Shown here: piece by piece, positions 49,021 through 60,453 of the stretch
How the letters are laid out: every line of letters begins with the position of its first letter
How positions within the stretch are numbered: the stretch's first letter is position 1
Assembly: GCA_051453625.1 (NCBI GenBank)
Contig: JBOZIK010000001.1
Span: 215,192,053 to 215,256,052 of the forward strand
DNA length: 64,000 bases
Direction of reading: 5' to 3'
From: Welwitschia mirabilis
Lineage: Eukaryota; Gnetophyta; Gnetopsida; Welwitschiales
Position numbers and translations under genes: made by a program
The notes under the pieces: generated by a model
Told to the model about the DNA's origin: nothing
The model's database searches: none
The model's input: the letters and a program-made list of their open reading frames with translations, nothing else

Positions 49021-49972
49021 TGATGAGGATAAATTTTAATGTAAATCTTGCTTATTCATGAAGTGTTTTAATTATCTTAATTATGCATTTTAAATAATAA
49101 TAGATTTTTTTCTTTATCAATATACTTACTAATTAATAGGTTAGTTAGTAATGATGTTAGTATGTATATTTCGTTATTGCATTTTAGGTATAGAATACCA
49201 TGTGGCATGAAGATGAAAGAGAAGGTTGAGATGGCAAAAAATAAGTAGTAAACCCTAATCATATACCTATTCTTAAGGAGCAAAAAATGAAAACCAATAA
49301 AAAAATAAGGGTATAAGAGTAGGATCACCAAAAAAGGTGGGGATCTTTTTAGTAAAACCTTCTAAGAATAGACTACGTAATTAGTTAAGAAAGAGAGCTC
49401 TAGCTATCCTGCAAAGAATACATCAGCATTTCTTGTACTCCAAAGTGTTACTTACAAAGGAGAACACAAAACATAGCATATCTTTATCTAACAATTGGTA
49501 TTTCAATATAAATCTGAAAAGCATATTTGAGTATCATTGTATGCATATTCTATTGCTTACAAAAGTAATATTATCTCCATTTGCTCCTGTTTGTACAACT
49601 GAACATAAACCAGAATAATTAATAATACTTAGAAATAAGTATTGTTGAGTAACTCATTTAAATTTCTATCATGTTTTAGTACTTTCTTCATTCCCCCTTG
49701 GTATAATATACGTACATAATAACTTAGTAGTAATAACTAACCTAACTAGTTTAATAACTTCATCATGAGACTATCTTGATGATGCATTTTGAACTAAATG
49801 NNNNNNNNNNNNNNNNTTCTTTAGTAAGCATTTGGTTATTTTTATTTAGTGGTGCGAGTTTATTTTACGTAAACAACAACATAGTTTCTACATTTTTTCA
49901 GTATTATTTTATATTATTTAATATTATTATGTGATATCCTCTACTCTTATTTCACCATATAAGCATCCATCA
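49021..49972 (+). repeat. 3' LTR of the large gypsy element
   Basis: Matches 31939-32896 end to end (tgatgagg to agcatccatca). A 16-N gap lies at 49801-49816. A TATA-like ggtataatatacg sits at about 49700-49712. Short frames inside it (49077-49331 minus, 49433-49618 plus) are chance. Confidence 0.92.
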
Positions 49973-49995
49973 TATAACTTTAATTACTTAATTAG

Positions 49996-50111
49996 GTTTG
50001 TTTAACTAGGTTAGGACTATGGATTCTCACTACCAATGTAGTTGTAGTTATCTATTTATGACATGTTCAACTACATCAGGGCTATAGATGCTTACTAGTA
50101 ATGTAGAACTG
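49996..50111. repeat. Imperfect direct repeat, about 67-bp period
   Basis: tttaactaggttaggactatgg...taccaatgtag (49996-50045) recurs as ttcaactacatcagggctatag...tagtaatgtag (50062-50111). Confidence 0.5.
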
Positions 50112-50960
50112 ATTCTTTTATACATAAACATGCTTAATTCTATTCAAGGGAGATTTCATAATACTAGATTCTTAATGTGATTTAAAATATTAAATAAGAA
50201 CATGTATGTTAGTAAAATCTTTTAATTTGTTGTAAAATTTCATTCTAAAGATAAATTTTTCAATGAATATTTTTTTGGATGAGTTCTTATCAAGGTAGAA
50301 CTAATAACTCCGAAAATGATCCTTACATTAAAGGTTGATAACACATCCTTCTATCAATTTGTGATGTATTTCAATCATTTGAATTCCTATAATTATTTTT
50401 ACCATAATGGTTATATTTTTAATACTTGTTCATTTTTGAAGAGGAAATAAGAAATGGACAATCAAAAGAAAACATTATATCTAAAGTACTAACTTAGAAT
50501 TTTAATTTTAGTTCTACTTTATTCAATATTAATGATTTTAATAATCAATTTTTAACTTAGATTCAAGAAAATCTTTTAGATCAAAAACATCAAAGTATAA
50601 TGATAATACATAAGATTGTTTCAAATACTTCAACATGACACATTATTATTTTAGAGGGTTTTTACTTTGGTAGAGTTCAAAGAATTATATCCATATGGTA
50701 ATCATCTTAAAGAATAAAAATACCATGAAATTTCTCTTCATCCTTCAGAAATATCATCATTAGTTAATAATCCCACTTCCAATGCTTTTTTCACATTATT
50801 CTTAGTCATGTATATTGGTTCACATATAACTATTTATTTATTAAAGATGATGTTAATCTTATTTCTTCTATTCATAGTACTTTATCCATTAAATGTGTGA
50901 ACCTTTATAGATAAGACTTAAAAGAACTTTGATAATTTATATCTTTATTATGTTGCCTAC
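50112..50960. other. Unassigned AT-rich sequence
   Basis: No domain is recognised. Weak open stretches on the plus strand (50280-50700) could be decayed gag but show no diagnostic motif. Confidence 0.4.
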
Positions 50961-52105
50961 TGTTGCACTGCCAAATTATATGTATTTAATAGGGTATTTT
51001 GAGTAGTTTTATAGGACATTAGACAAGTTTATACTAAGTTTTAACAATAATGAAGGGCTAAGGCAAATGTTACAAAAACATGCAATCTTCATTACATTTG
51101 GTAGCATTTGAACCAATTTATAATACTTTCTATTTGAAGCAATAATTGTACAATTAAAGAGGCTAATGTAACACAAGAAATACTTTATAAAATCCCATCA
51201 TCCACCTAATCATCCAAATAACTATACAAATAATAGAGGCACTTAAGCTAAGGAGGATACTTACTAGATCAATCTAGCATCTGATGTTGAGCTCATATGA
51301 TATGGCACCTAAAATAAATTCTTTACCAAACTTCAATAAACTCTAGTCATGTGACTTACATATTCTTGTTCGGCTGTTAGGATTGTTAGCATGTCTATTT
51401 ATATTTACTAATTTTGAAGTCTGTTTAGTAATAAATACCTCCTTAACCCTTAAATTTTTTTCATCTTTTTTGGCACTAGAAATTCTCATGATAGGAGATT
51501 GAAGGATAGGAGATCCATTCATTATTATTATAAAGAAATGTCTTCCTTGGTGTTTGGCTGTGTATCCTTTGTTGAGGTGCTGCTGCTTTGTAACACAAAT
51601 GTTGGTTTGATTTAATTAAAACTTTATTTTTCTTTTTATATCTTTTTTTATGTGCATCTCCTTTATGGTTTATGTTACTTATAATTTTAGGATAGCTTCT
51701 TTAATTATATAGATCATCAGGGTAACCTTTTTTAAGCTTGACATTATTAGTTTAGATGCATTGAATTTAATTTCATAGATTAATTCTGTATTGTTTTCAT
51801 ATTCTATTCGATGTAGTTGATAGCTTAGGTTGGTCTTCATCTAGTGATAACTTTACTTAATTGATATAGATTATATAGGACTAATCTCTATGATAGGTTG
51901 ATTTGATAATTAGATAAAAGTTGCATTTAGAATAGAACTTGCATCTCATTTGCATAGTGTATTCATTTGCATTGTTATGTTGTTCTACTTTAAGGTTACA
52001 TAAGTGTTTCATTTTTAAAATCAATTTCATTTATTCTTGCCTATGCCTTTGATGGAATATGACTTTTGGATGACTCCCATCTATATAAGTGTGTTGTGTT
52101 ATGAA

Positions 52106-52138
<33 letters not shown>

Positions 52139-52184
52139 AAGATTTGTTTGAGAACATAACATTTACAAAATTTGCACCGTAACA
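50961..52184 (+). mobile_element. Solo LTR of Athila-like element with TSD
   Basis: Starts tgttgcactgcc and ends tttgcaccgtaaca. The flanking 5 bp are cctac on both sides (50956-50960 and 52185-52189). It aligns with the LTR at 57383-58626: both have gtattttgagt near the start, gattgaaggataRgagatcc in the middle and a ttYRcaccRYaaca end. No primer site or internal region follows, so this is the product of LTR-LTR recombination. Confidence 0.88.
52106..52132. repeat. (AT)n microsatellite within the solo LTR
   Basis: About 13 uninterrupted AT units near the 3' end of the LTR. The homologous LTR at 57383 lacks the expansion (tgtgtgttttt instead). Confidence 0.95.
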
Positions 52185-54478
52185 CCTACACTAATTTTAT
52201 TTTTCTTCAAAAAATTAAACTTTCATCTTTTGATATGAATTTTAGCTACAAATCTTTTATTCATTAGATTTAATATTCATGCTTCTCATTTAAAAGGATG
52301 AAAAAGTGCTAGTATTATCATTCATCTAGTTTGGAATAAATTTATTCAATCATATGGTTAGGATCATGTAATACCTCATATTTTGTAAATCTTAATTACT
52401 TAAATACTTATCATATTAAGATTTTAATTAAATGATGAATTACTCTTTTTTAAACCCCTTGTCAAAACAAGATGGTATTTTAAATTAAACTTAGTTTGTA
52501 GTTTTCATAATTCACCATGAAAATGATAATAACTATGTTAGAATGTTTTTATAAGAAAAGTTACCAACACATTTAAAATTAGATAATCCCATTATGTAAT
52601 GAATTAAAATCACATGATAAAAATAATAAATTAAAAATTTCAAGAGGACATAATAATATATTTTACATCTTCTTTAATCTTTTAAATTCTTGGTAAATGT
52701 GATAGGTATACTACATTATGAATAGACATTTTCTTCCTTATGTTATGTGATTGATAGATTTTATGAATTCTGAAATAAATGAGTATGTGAATAAGCACAT
52801 GCACTCTTATCACATTCTTACCTAGAACCAAGAATTATAAATGAGTATATTTGCTATACCATGATTTTCATCACACTTGGTTCATAGCATATTTATTATT
52901 TTGTTCATTGGGATTAAAGAGTTTATCTCAGTATGCTAGATAACAGTTTTTAGATTTATTCATTTATTTTTTTAAGCATGTCTTAGATGAATTAAACTTG
53001 CTTATGAGCCTATGAAGGATTAATAAGGAGATAGCATGAGGAAATGATACATATAATTAATCTTTCTAATTAAAGAAAGAAAATTATTCATCCTAGTTAG
53101 ATGCATAAGTTATAAACATGATTCCTCTTTTTGTATTTTAATGTCACTTATTACTCATACCACTTATAGATGCTAAATTTTATGTATCTTATGATATTGA
53201 GCTATGTGCCTTATATATGTATATATAGACCTTTTTCTCTCTTGTAAAAAAAAAAGAGATACTTTCCATTTTTCATGCAAGTTCATTTTCTTCCTTTCTC
53301 TCTATTTCTCTTATTCTCTTGCTTATGTAACTTGAATCTTAGAATCTTGAAGATAAGAATTCTTGAGCTTGGATCTTCATAAATCTTTAACTATCAAGGA
53401 CTTACTAATCTTTCCAAGTAAGCTCTTTCCTCATGTTATTTGTATGATTTCTTTTAATATTTTAATAAAATAATGTAATGTTACATTATACTGATACTTA
53501 TGATATATCATAAAATTATGTTATTCATTCCCATTTACTCTTACCAAGATGTGAAGAGACATAAGGGGTCTCTTATGCTTGGTTATTGAGGTTACTAATG
53601 GATAATTATGATCAAGTGACCACTTTGAGGATTTACTATATACTGAGGTATCCATGTTTATTTTGTGCCAATATATATAATAATGTATTTTCATTCATTA
53701 TGCATTAGGTTCATCTTATTAGGGATAAAGTATAATATTCAAAAAAAATCTCTTTTAGGTTAGTACTCTTTATGGTAATCTTAAGACTCATCATAAATTC
53801 TTTTGTGAATTGATTTAATTTTTCTTCCTAAATTGATTTCTGTTAGTACTATTTGGTAAAGCTATACTATAAATAATTAGTTTGTCTAGTAAATTTATTA
53901 TTTTATTAATTTAAATTATTATATAATTAGTTTTTAAACCTCTAATATATTTTCTTTAATAAAAGTTAAATTTACAAAATAGAAGCATAGGTTAAAAACA
54001 TCATAGATTATTAATTAATAATTATAAATTAGTAATTAGTTTTTGTAATTATAGGATTATGTCATAATTGTAACAATTTAAAAATATTAATTTTTTGATG
54101 TGTAGTAATTTTTAAGAATTTTGTTTCTTAAAATAAATTTGGAAATAAATGTAGAAAATAATATGTAATTAATTTACATTTCTATAAGTAACAGTTAAAA
54201 TATCTATAACCTTGAGCATCCTAAGTTGTAGGGAGTTAAATAATAGTTTCAAAACATCTTGAATTATTTAAAAACTCAAAGTACTTTAAAAGTTATGATC
54301 ATTTTAGTGTAGTGTAGCATGACTATAATTTTAGAAAATTTAATAGTTTTTAACCTTAAATCATGACCTTAAAAATAATATTTTTCAAGTTCCAAAATAT
54401 CTTAAGTTAGTTCTAAGGATTCTATTATAAATGTAGTTTATGAAAAATTACTAAAAATTATTTTTGGTTCATGAGTAA
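52185..54478. other. Unassigned, possible LTR fragment
   Basis: tgtaatacctcatatttt at 52367 resembles the TGTAACACCC start of Tekay/Del LTRs. A TATA-like tatatatgtatatatag (53213-53229) is followed by a CT-rich leader (ttcttcctttctctctatttc). A matching end and duplication were not found, so no element is called. Confidence 0.35.
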
Positions 54479-54963
54479 NNNNNNNNNNNNNNNNNNNNNN
54501 NNNNNNNNNNNNNNNNNNNNNNNNNNNNNNNNNNNNNNNNNNNNNNNNNNNNNNNNNNNNNNNNNNNNNNNNNNNNNNNNNNNNNNNNNNNNNNNNNNNN
54601 NNNNNNNNNNNNNNNNNNNNNNNNNNNNNNNNNNNNNNNNNNNNNNNNNNNNNNNNNNNNNNNNNNNNNNNNNNNNNNNNNNNNNNNNNNNNNNNNNNNN
54701 NNNNNNNNNNNNNNNNNNNNNNNNNNNNNNNNNNNNNNNNNNNNNNNNNNNNNNNNNNNNNNNNNNNNNNNNNNNNNNNNNNNNNNNNNNNNNNNNNNNN
54801 NNNNNNNNNNNNNNNNNNNNNNNNNNNNNNNNNNNNNNNNNNNNNNNNNNNNNNNNNNNNNNNNNNNNNNNNNNNNNNNNNNNNNNNNNNNNNNNNNNNN
54901 NNNNNNNNNNNNNNNNNNNNNNNNNNNNNNNNNNNNNNNNNNNNNNNNNNNNNNNNNNNNNNN
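54479..54963. other. Assembly gap, 485 N
   Basis: Run of N. Frames spanning it are artefacts. Confidence 0.99.
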
Positions 54964-57382
54964 TAGAACATTAAAATTAATTTTTTAAATTATAGAAAAA
55001 TTATTACATAAAATTTTTTAAAGAATTTAAGTATATAAGATATGTTTCTATCAGTAGACTTAGGTTACATTACCTAAAAACAATATTTTATTAAGATAAA
55101 TACCTATTTTACCCTTTTTCCTTATCTTACTTTGAATTTACAGGCTTGTGAGAGTTTTTACCTTAATAGTTTAAGTAATATAAATACTCTTTAGTTTATT
55201 ACTTATTTTTTTGACTTATAATAGAACTGTATAAACCTTGGATAGAGTGTTATATCTTAACAACTATTCTTGTATTATACTTATTTTATTTATCTTTCTT
55301 ACACAATGGAGATTGTCATATGAGTATGAAAGAATGCTTCTAGGACTGACATAGTTCTAGATAGGGATTAGTCTATTTAAGTATATTATTAAGATGTGAT
55401 TTAATATATTTAAAATTTTGTTATTATTATTAAATAAGAAATAAAATTATTTTTTATTTATATTTTTATCAATATAATCTTGAAATAAAAATGCTATAGT
55501 ATATTTATTTTCTCTTTTATGATTATTTCTATAATGGTGGTTAGAATTATTATAACTAGTTAAATAATCCATTAAATATTTATATTAGTTAAAATTGTAT
55601 GCATGCATTTGTATGGTATATTTACCAATAGGACTAAATCAAGATAATTCTAATAATAATCATCCCCACCTTTAGATCTCATCACTAGGATGGATTGCAT
55701 TGAATTTTTTTTTATAATTACCTTTTAGAAGTGAATTTAATCATCATTCTCTTGTCCTTCTTATTTATGAACTTATTCCAAATTAATATCTTAAGCATTG
55801 ATACTGATGGATCATGTTGCACTATCTAGAGATGTTTCAAGGAAGTAGAGATTATTTGTAAGCATGCATCCCTCTTACATACTACCTATCGCCTATATTG
55901 GTGGTATATCAAGGTGAAGTATAGGGCTATAGAGTTAAGCCCAATCATGTTTCTATAGTTTAGAACCTAAAGTAAAACCAACTCATATCCATAGAATGTT
56001 TGGATATTGAGTTAGAATGCCATTAATGGAAGTTACAATCTCCTATTATATTGGCTAGATATTATTCTTAAACTTATCTTTATATGTATATAACAAGTTT
56101 ACATATTCTCAATTATTTACAAAATATCTTTATATGTGATGAAAAACTAGGAATAAATGGAGGACACAAACTTATGACATCATTATTATTTGTAAACCAA
56201 AATAACCTAGGAACTAATTTTAGATAAATATATAAGAAAAATTTGATTTTTCCCCTTTAATATATAAAAATGCTAATAAAGTAAGAAGTAAAATTTAATT
56301 CTAGGTTCCACTATATCTGTGATGTAATAATATTAAATAATGAAGGAAGAGAAAAGAGGAAGGGAAAAAAATAGTACTTAATTAGGTTAAGAAAAGATAG
56401 AGTATCACAAACTCATATTAGAGATCTAGATTAACTTAAGTAATACTTATGTTAAGTACTTATAAATTTATAAGAATATAAATAAAATTATATCTTTATT
56501 AATTATATCCTTGATAATAATAGATTCCAAGATAATTCTAACTTCTAGATAAGCATGAATTTAATCATATCTCCCACTAGTCATAAATTTAATTATATCT
56601 ATAATTTTTCTAATTCTTAAATATATACTAATTTACATTCATGCTATTTCCAATAATTAAAAAGGTTACATTAATGATAATCTTAGTGCCTTAATACTCT
56701 TAGAAGTTGATTATATTTGAGATAGTTTCATAGTATTCATAAGGTTGACTATAACACCAATCCCTAGATGATCATGATGTTAATTATACTTATGATAATT
56801 CAAAATCCCTAAACAAACCAAGGCGGATGATGAATTCAAGTCATTAAAGACTCTCTTACCTTATAGCTATGGATAATTTTCACTTAGAAGAATTACAATT
56901 ATCATATGAATTTAGGATAGTGGCATTATATGATTCCTTAAAGAGCTTAACTTTTTGTAAGAAATATAAATACATAAAATAATTCCTTATAATTAAATAC
57001 CCTTGGAAATAATTAAATTCTTAACCAAGTTATTTATCCTAAATTATGTGATCACATAATCCTAAAGTAAACACCCATATTCATAATCTATAAATCTTAT
57101 CCGTTAAAAATAAATAAAGAAGATAAACTTGATTACATGGTTTAAGTTATAAATAAGGACTAATCAACTGATAATAATAACCATGTCTTTTTTAACATGA
57201 TAAAAATATTTCTAAGTTTAAAATATATATTCTATTTCTACATGTAATCTCAAAAAATTTTGATTTCTTTTGGATGCCTTATCATCATGCGTTAAATTAT
57301 GAGTCTAGATTAGTTGCATCAAGAAATAAACATTAAGAGAACTCATAAGAGAATCAAAAACCTAATGATGAAAATTAATGCC
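54964..57382. other. Unassigned AT-rich sequence
   Basis: No coding domain, LTR pair or RNA gene is recognised. A slightly more complex stretch at 55660-56050 has no clear frame. Confidence 0.45.
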
Positions 57383-58626
57383 TATTGCAATGCCAATTTA
57401 TAGGAATTTATGGTGTATTTTGAGTGTTTTTATAAGACATTTACATAGTTTTAAATGCAATAATTATGATTATGGAGATCTAATAGGATGATCATCAAAA
57501 CATGAAATTATTAGCATATTTGAAGGTTTCTTAGGCTTATTATAATACTGCATACTTAGAAGAAGGATTTATCATGCAAAAGACTAACTTATCTTTGAGA
57601 TTAGAGATAAGGAAGCCTATCGTCCCCTCTGTCATCTCCATAATAGGCAGGACGAAAGCACTACTGACATGAATAAAATATGTGGGGTTGACAGTAAGAC
57701 ATGAAGTTGATGAAGTACCTTTTGATGTAGGTTAATATCACCTCTATCATCCCTACAATAGTTAGGATAATAATTGTTTTTCTATGGTTAGAAATAATTA
57801 TCTTTGTAATTAGGTCAAGTAATCCATTTGGGCTATTAGGATTTCTTTTCTGACTTCTAGGGTTAAGCTTCTAAGACTTCAATGTAAAACTATGAATACC
57901 CTTTCCTTCCTTCATTTTTGTTTCCATCTTTTATACCAAATATGCCTATGATGGAAGATTGAAGAATAAGAGATCCATCCAATAGCTACAGAGAGAAGTT
58001 TCATTGATGTTAGGCTGAGTCTCTTCCATTGAGGTATTGCAACTTTATTATAAGTGGATGTAAAGTTCTTTAAATCAATACAATTACTATTTTCACTTCA
58101 ATTCTATTTATGTCCCTTATGATTTAAGTTGGTTATAGTTTAAGTGATAATTCTATAATTTATTTTGATCATAAGGGAAATCTTTGTCAAAGTTAACCTT
58201 AGTTTAGATTTGCATTGATATTCCATTTTCATTATACATTGAATTCCATATTATATTTGGTATATCTCTTAGTTCATGTTGATTAGGAATAAGTTAAGTA
58301 CTTTTTTAATTAATTTAAATTATAGAGAAGCTAATTTTTATGATAGGAGGATTAAGATCCAATAGAATCTATTCCACTTCCATTCACATTTCATCTCCAT
58401 TCACTTTGCATTGAATTTTACTTTATTATTTTCTTTAGTTATTAAAAGATAAAAAGACTAAAAATATATTTAGAGATCAATTCTTTAACTTTGAGCTCAG
58501 TTCCTTTATTAGGATTACGACATTTGGGTGAAATTACATCTATACTAGTGTGTGTTTTTTTGTAAGTTATTTGATTTATAGGTTTATCTAAAAGATTTTA
58601 GGATTACATAAATTCACACCACAACA
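57383..58626 (+). repeat. 5' LTR of Athila-like gypsy element
   Basis: Homologous to the solo LTR at 50961-52184. It starts tattgcaatgcc (the TG is decayed to TA) and ends attcacaccacaaca directly before ttttggtgcc. It carries two copies of the palindromic tcatc...atRatag motif (57612-57657 and 57741-57772). Confidence 0.8.
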
Positions 58627-58629
58627 TTT

Positions 58630-58647
58630 TGGTGCCATTGTTAAGGA
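58630..58647 (+). other. Primer-binding site (tRNA-Asp), decayed
   Basis: tggtgccattgttaagga corresponds to TGGCGCCGTTGCCGGGGA with five C-to-T or G-to-A changes. Decay differs from the site at 29248, so the two copies mutated independently. Confidence 0.82.
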
Positions 58648-58807
58648 AGGCCACAAAGATCTGGAGAATTATTACTAATCTAATAAGTACCTCAAATCTT
58701 CTATTCAAGTTATTTATTTGAATTTGTACTGTATTTTTAGCATAAATTAAAAGAGGTTTACTTTAGGAAAGTTTTATTTTTTATAGTTTTTAGGGATCAT
58801 GTCATTC

Positions 58808-59150
58808 TCCTTGTCGTCCCAATGACATTGGGCATGACAGTTAAAAAAATTTAAAATAAATTTTTGTTTTCACAATTTTTCTCTATTCATAATAAAGTTA
58901 CTGTCATTTTCTCTATCATCCCCATGATAGCCTAGACAATAGTCTATTATTTTTATTTTTGGAATTTCACAAGTTTCCTTTTTTGCAATTTTACTAAAGT
59001 TACTATCATCTTCTCTATCATTCCTATGATAGGCTGGATGATAGTCTAGTTTTTTCTTTTTACTTTTATTAATTTTTCCAAGTTTTAGTTTTATATTATT
59101 ATGATTATCATCCTCCCTATTATTCCGATGATCAAGCAAATGATAGTCTA
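58808..59150. repeat. Palindromic leader repeats
   Basis: Four copies (58808-58840, 58901-58943, 59000-59049, 59101-59150) of a motif close to ctatcatcccMatgatag followed by gaYgatagtcta, the last three spaced about 100-110 bp apart. They lie between primer site and gag. Two more occur in the upstream LTR. The minus-strand frame 58870-59274 is made of these repeats and is not a gene. Confidence 0.7.
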
Positions 59151-59589
59151 CTATTTTTGATTTTGATTTTTTATTTATTTCTAAGCATGCAAGGACATGG
59201 TGAATTTTGATAGGAAGATACACTATTAGAGAGCAAAATCTGATTAAAGAAAAAATTAGAGAAGAATTATTCAACTTTAAGCTAAATTAAGATATGTATA
59301 TTTCAAGTACACAAATTTCTAAAATTGAAGAAGAAGATTTTTCTGATTTTATTGATTCAAAATCAGGTTTTGTAAAATAAAATTATAGTATAGAAGTAGA
59401 TCATGTTATTTCTTCTTTGAATATTTCGAATGTATCGAAATCTTTAAAAAAAAAAAAAAAAAAAAAGCAATTTGCTTCGTCTAATATTCTAATCATAATA
59501 GGAACTTCTTCTTCAAATGAAAACATCACTCTTAGAGATTTAATTGCTAATAGAAAAATGTAAAATTCAAAATCCCTTTGATTTATCTC

Positions 59590-60353
59590 CTAGAGATGAT
59601 GTAGAATTAAGGAATTTAAGTGTATATCTAATGTTTTTGGGGAAGCTTGAGGAAGATCCTTTCCAACATTTGGCTAACATTGAATAACTTGTACTTACTT
59701 TAGGAAATGGAAAAAACATATTGATGACTGTACTTATATGATTATTTTTCCAGTCACACTTAGAGGAAGAGCAAAAATTTAGCTTAAAACCATTCTACAT
59801 AAACATCTTAAATCTTGAAGTTAAGTGTAAGAAGTATTTATCAAATGATTTTTGAGTGAAAGTTCTATAAGAAAAAGAAGAAAAGAAGTAACCAACTTTC
59901 AACAACAACATCATGAGAATTATGCAATAGCCTTTGAATGTTTTATAGTAGCTAGCCATTCCAACCCTATTGATCAATTTCATATAGAATAGCTAGTATG
60001 TTATTTTTATAATGGATTAAATGCTCCAATTAAACAACTTGTAGATTTTTCTTATGAAGGCAACCTATTAAACTTAGTCTTAGAAGAAGCATGAAGTGTA
60101 TTGGAAAATCTTATAGAAATAAATTAAGCTTGGCCTAAACCTACTAAACAAAATCAGACTATAGGTTAAATCTTAAAGGACTTAAAGGAAGTTAAATATG
60201 ATAATGAATAAAAAAAAGAGGACTTAATCAATATGATGAAAGATTTTACTTCTACTTTAGAGAAGTATACAATATGATAGTTGATGCAAAAGTAGTAAAG
60301 AATGAAAACTCAACTTCAAATTGTAAAATTTGTAAAGATAACTCTCATCCAAC
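59590..60353 (+). pseudogene. Athila-like gypsy gag relic, copy i
   Basis: Retrotransposon gag blocks in order: KLEEDPFQHLANIEQL-like (59644-59692), PVTLRGRAKIWLK-like (59750-59785), VFIKRFLSESSIRKRR-like (59826-59875), NFQQQHHENY (about 59889-59925), CYFYNGLNAPIKQLVDF (about 60000-60050), and a zinc knuckle start CKICKDNSHPT at 60322-60353 that runs into a gap. These match the Athila capsid pattern GEDPHKH, FPFSLEGRAKDWL, FLEKFFPASRTASIRKE, IRQ..GE, QYFYEGL. Single-base frame breaks and decay stops are common. Capsid function is lost. Confidence 0.85.
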
Positions 60354-60453
60354 NNNNNNNNNNNNNNNNNNNNNNNNNNNNNNNNNNNNNNNNNNNNNNN
60401 NNNNNNNNNNNNNNNNNNNNNNNNNNNNNNNNNNNNNNNNNNNNNNNNNNNNN
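60354..60453. other. Assembly gap, exactly 100 N
   Basis: The left flank ends inside the gag zinc knuckle. The right flank restarts in the middle of gag, so the order jumps backwards across the gap. Confidence 0.99.

Larger units (their letters stand above)
31939..49972 (+). mobile_element. Composite Athila/Tat-type gypsy retrotransposon
   Basis: Two similar LTRs in direct orientation (31939-32896 and 49021-49972) enclose gypsy coding remnants in the order gag, protease, RT, RNase H, integrase. A primer site and a polypurine tract lie at the proper ends. The 5 bp outside the LTRs are cgtaa and tataa, which would match if a CpG had decayed to TpA. The interior is unusual: gag, protease and RT appear twice, meeting at a 100-N gap, and a copia LTR pair is nested at 43187-46623. 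Conserved blocks (FMDD-type RT, integrase ending VNRQRARMYY) place it in the Athila/Tat (OTA) group. All frames carry stops. Total length is about 18 kb. Confidence 0.8.

Noticed and set aside
52367-53640. Possible Tekay-type solo LTR
   Set aside because: Start and TATA-like signals are present, but no CA end with the gatca duplication could be found, so no element is called.
54438-54974. Open frames on both strands of about 170 codons
   Set aside because: Created by the 485-N gap; no real sequence supports them.
58870-59274. 134-codon minus-strand frame with repeated DYHxxxHRxDREDD-like phrases
   Set aside because: The phrases come from the palindromic DNA repeats of the gypsy leader read on the wrong strand; the gag lies on the plus strand.
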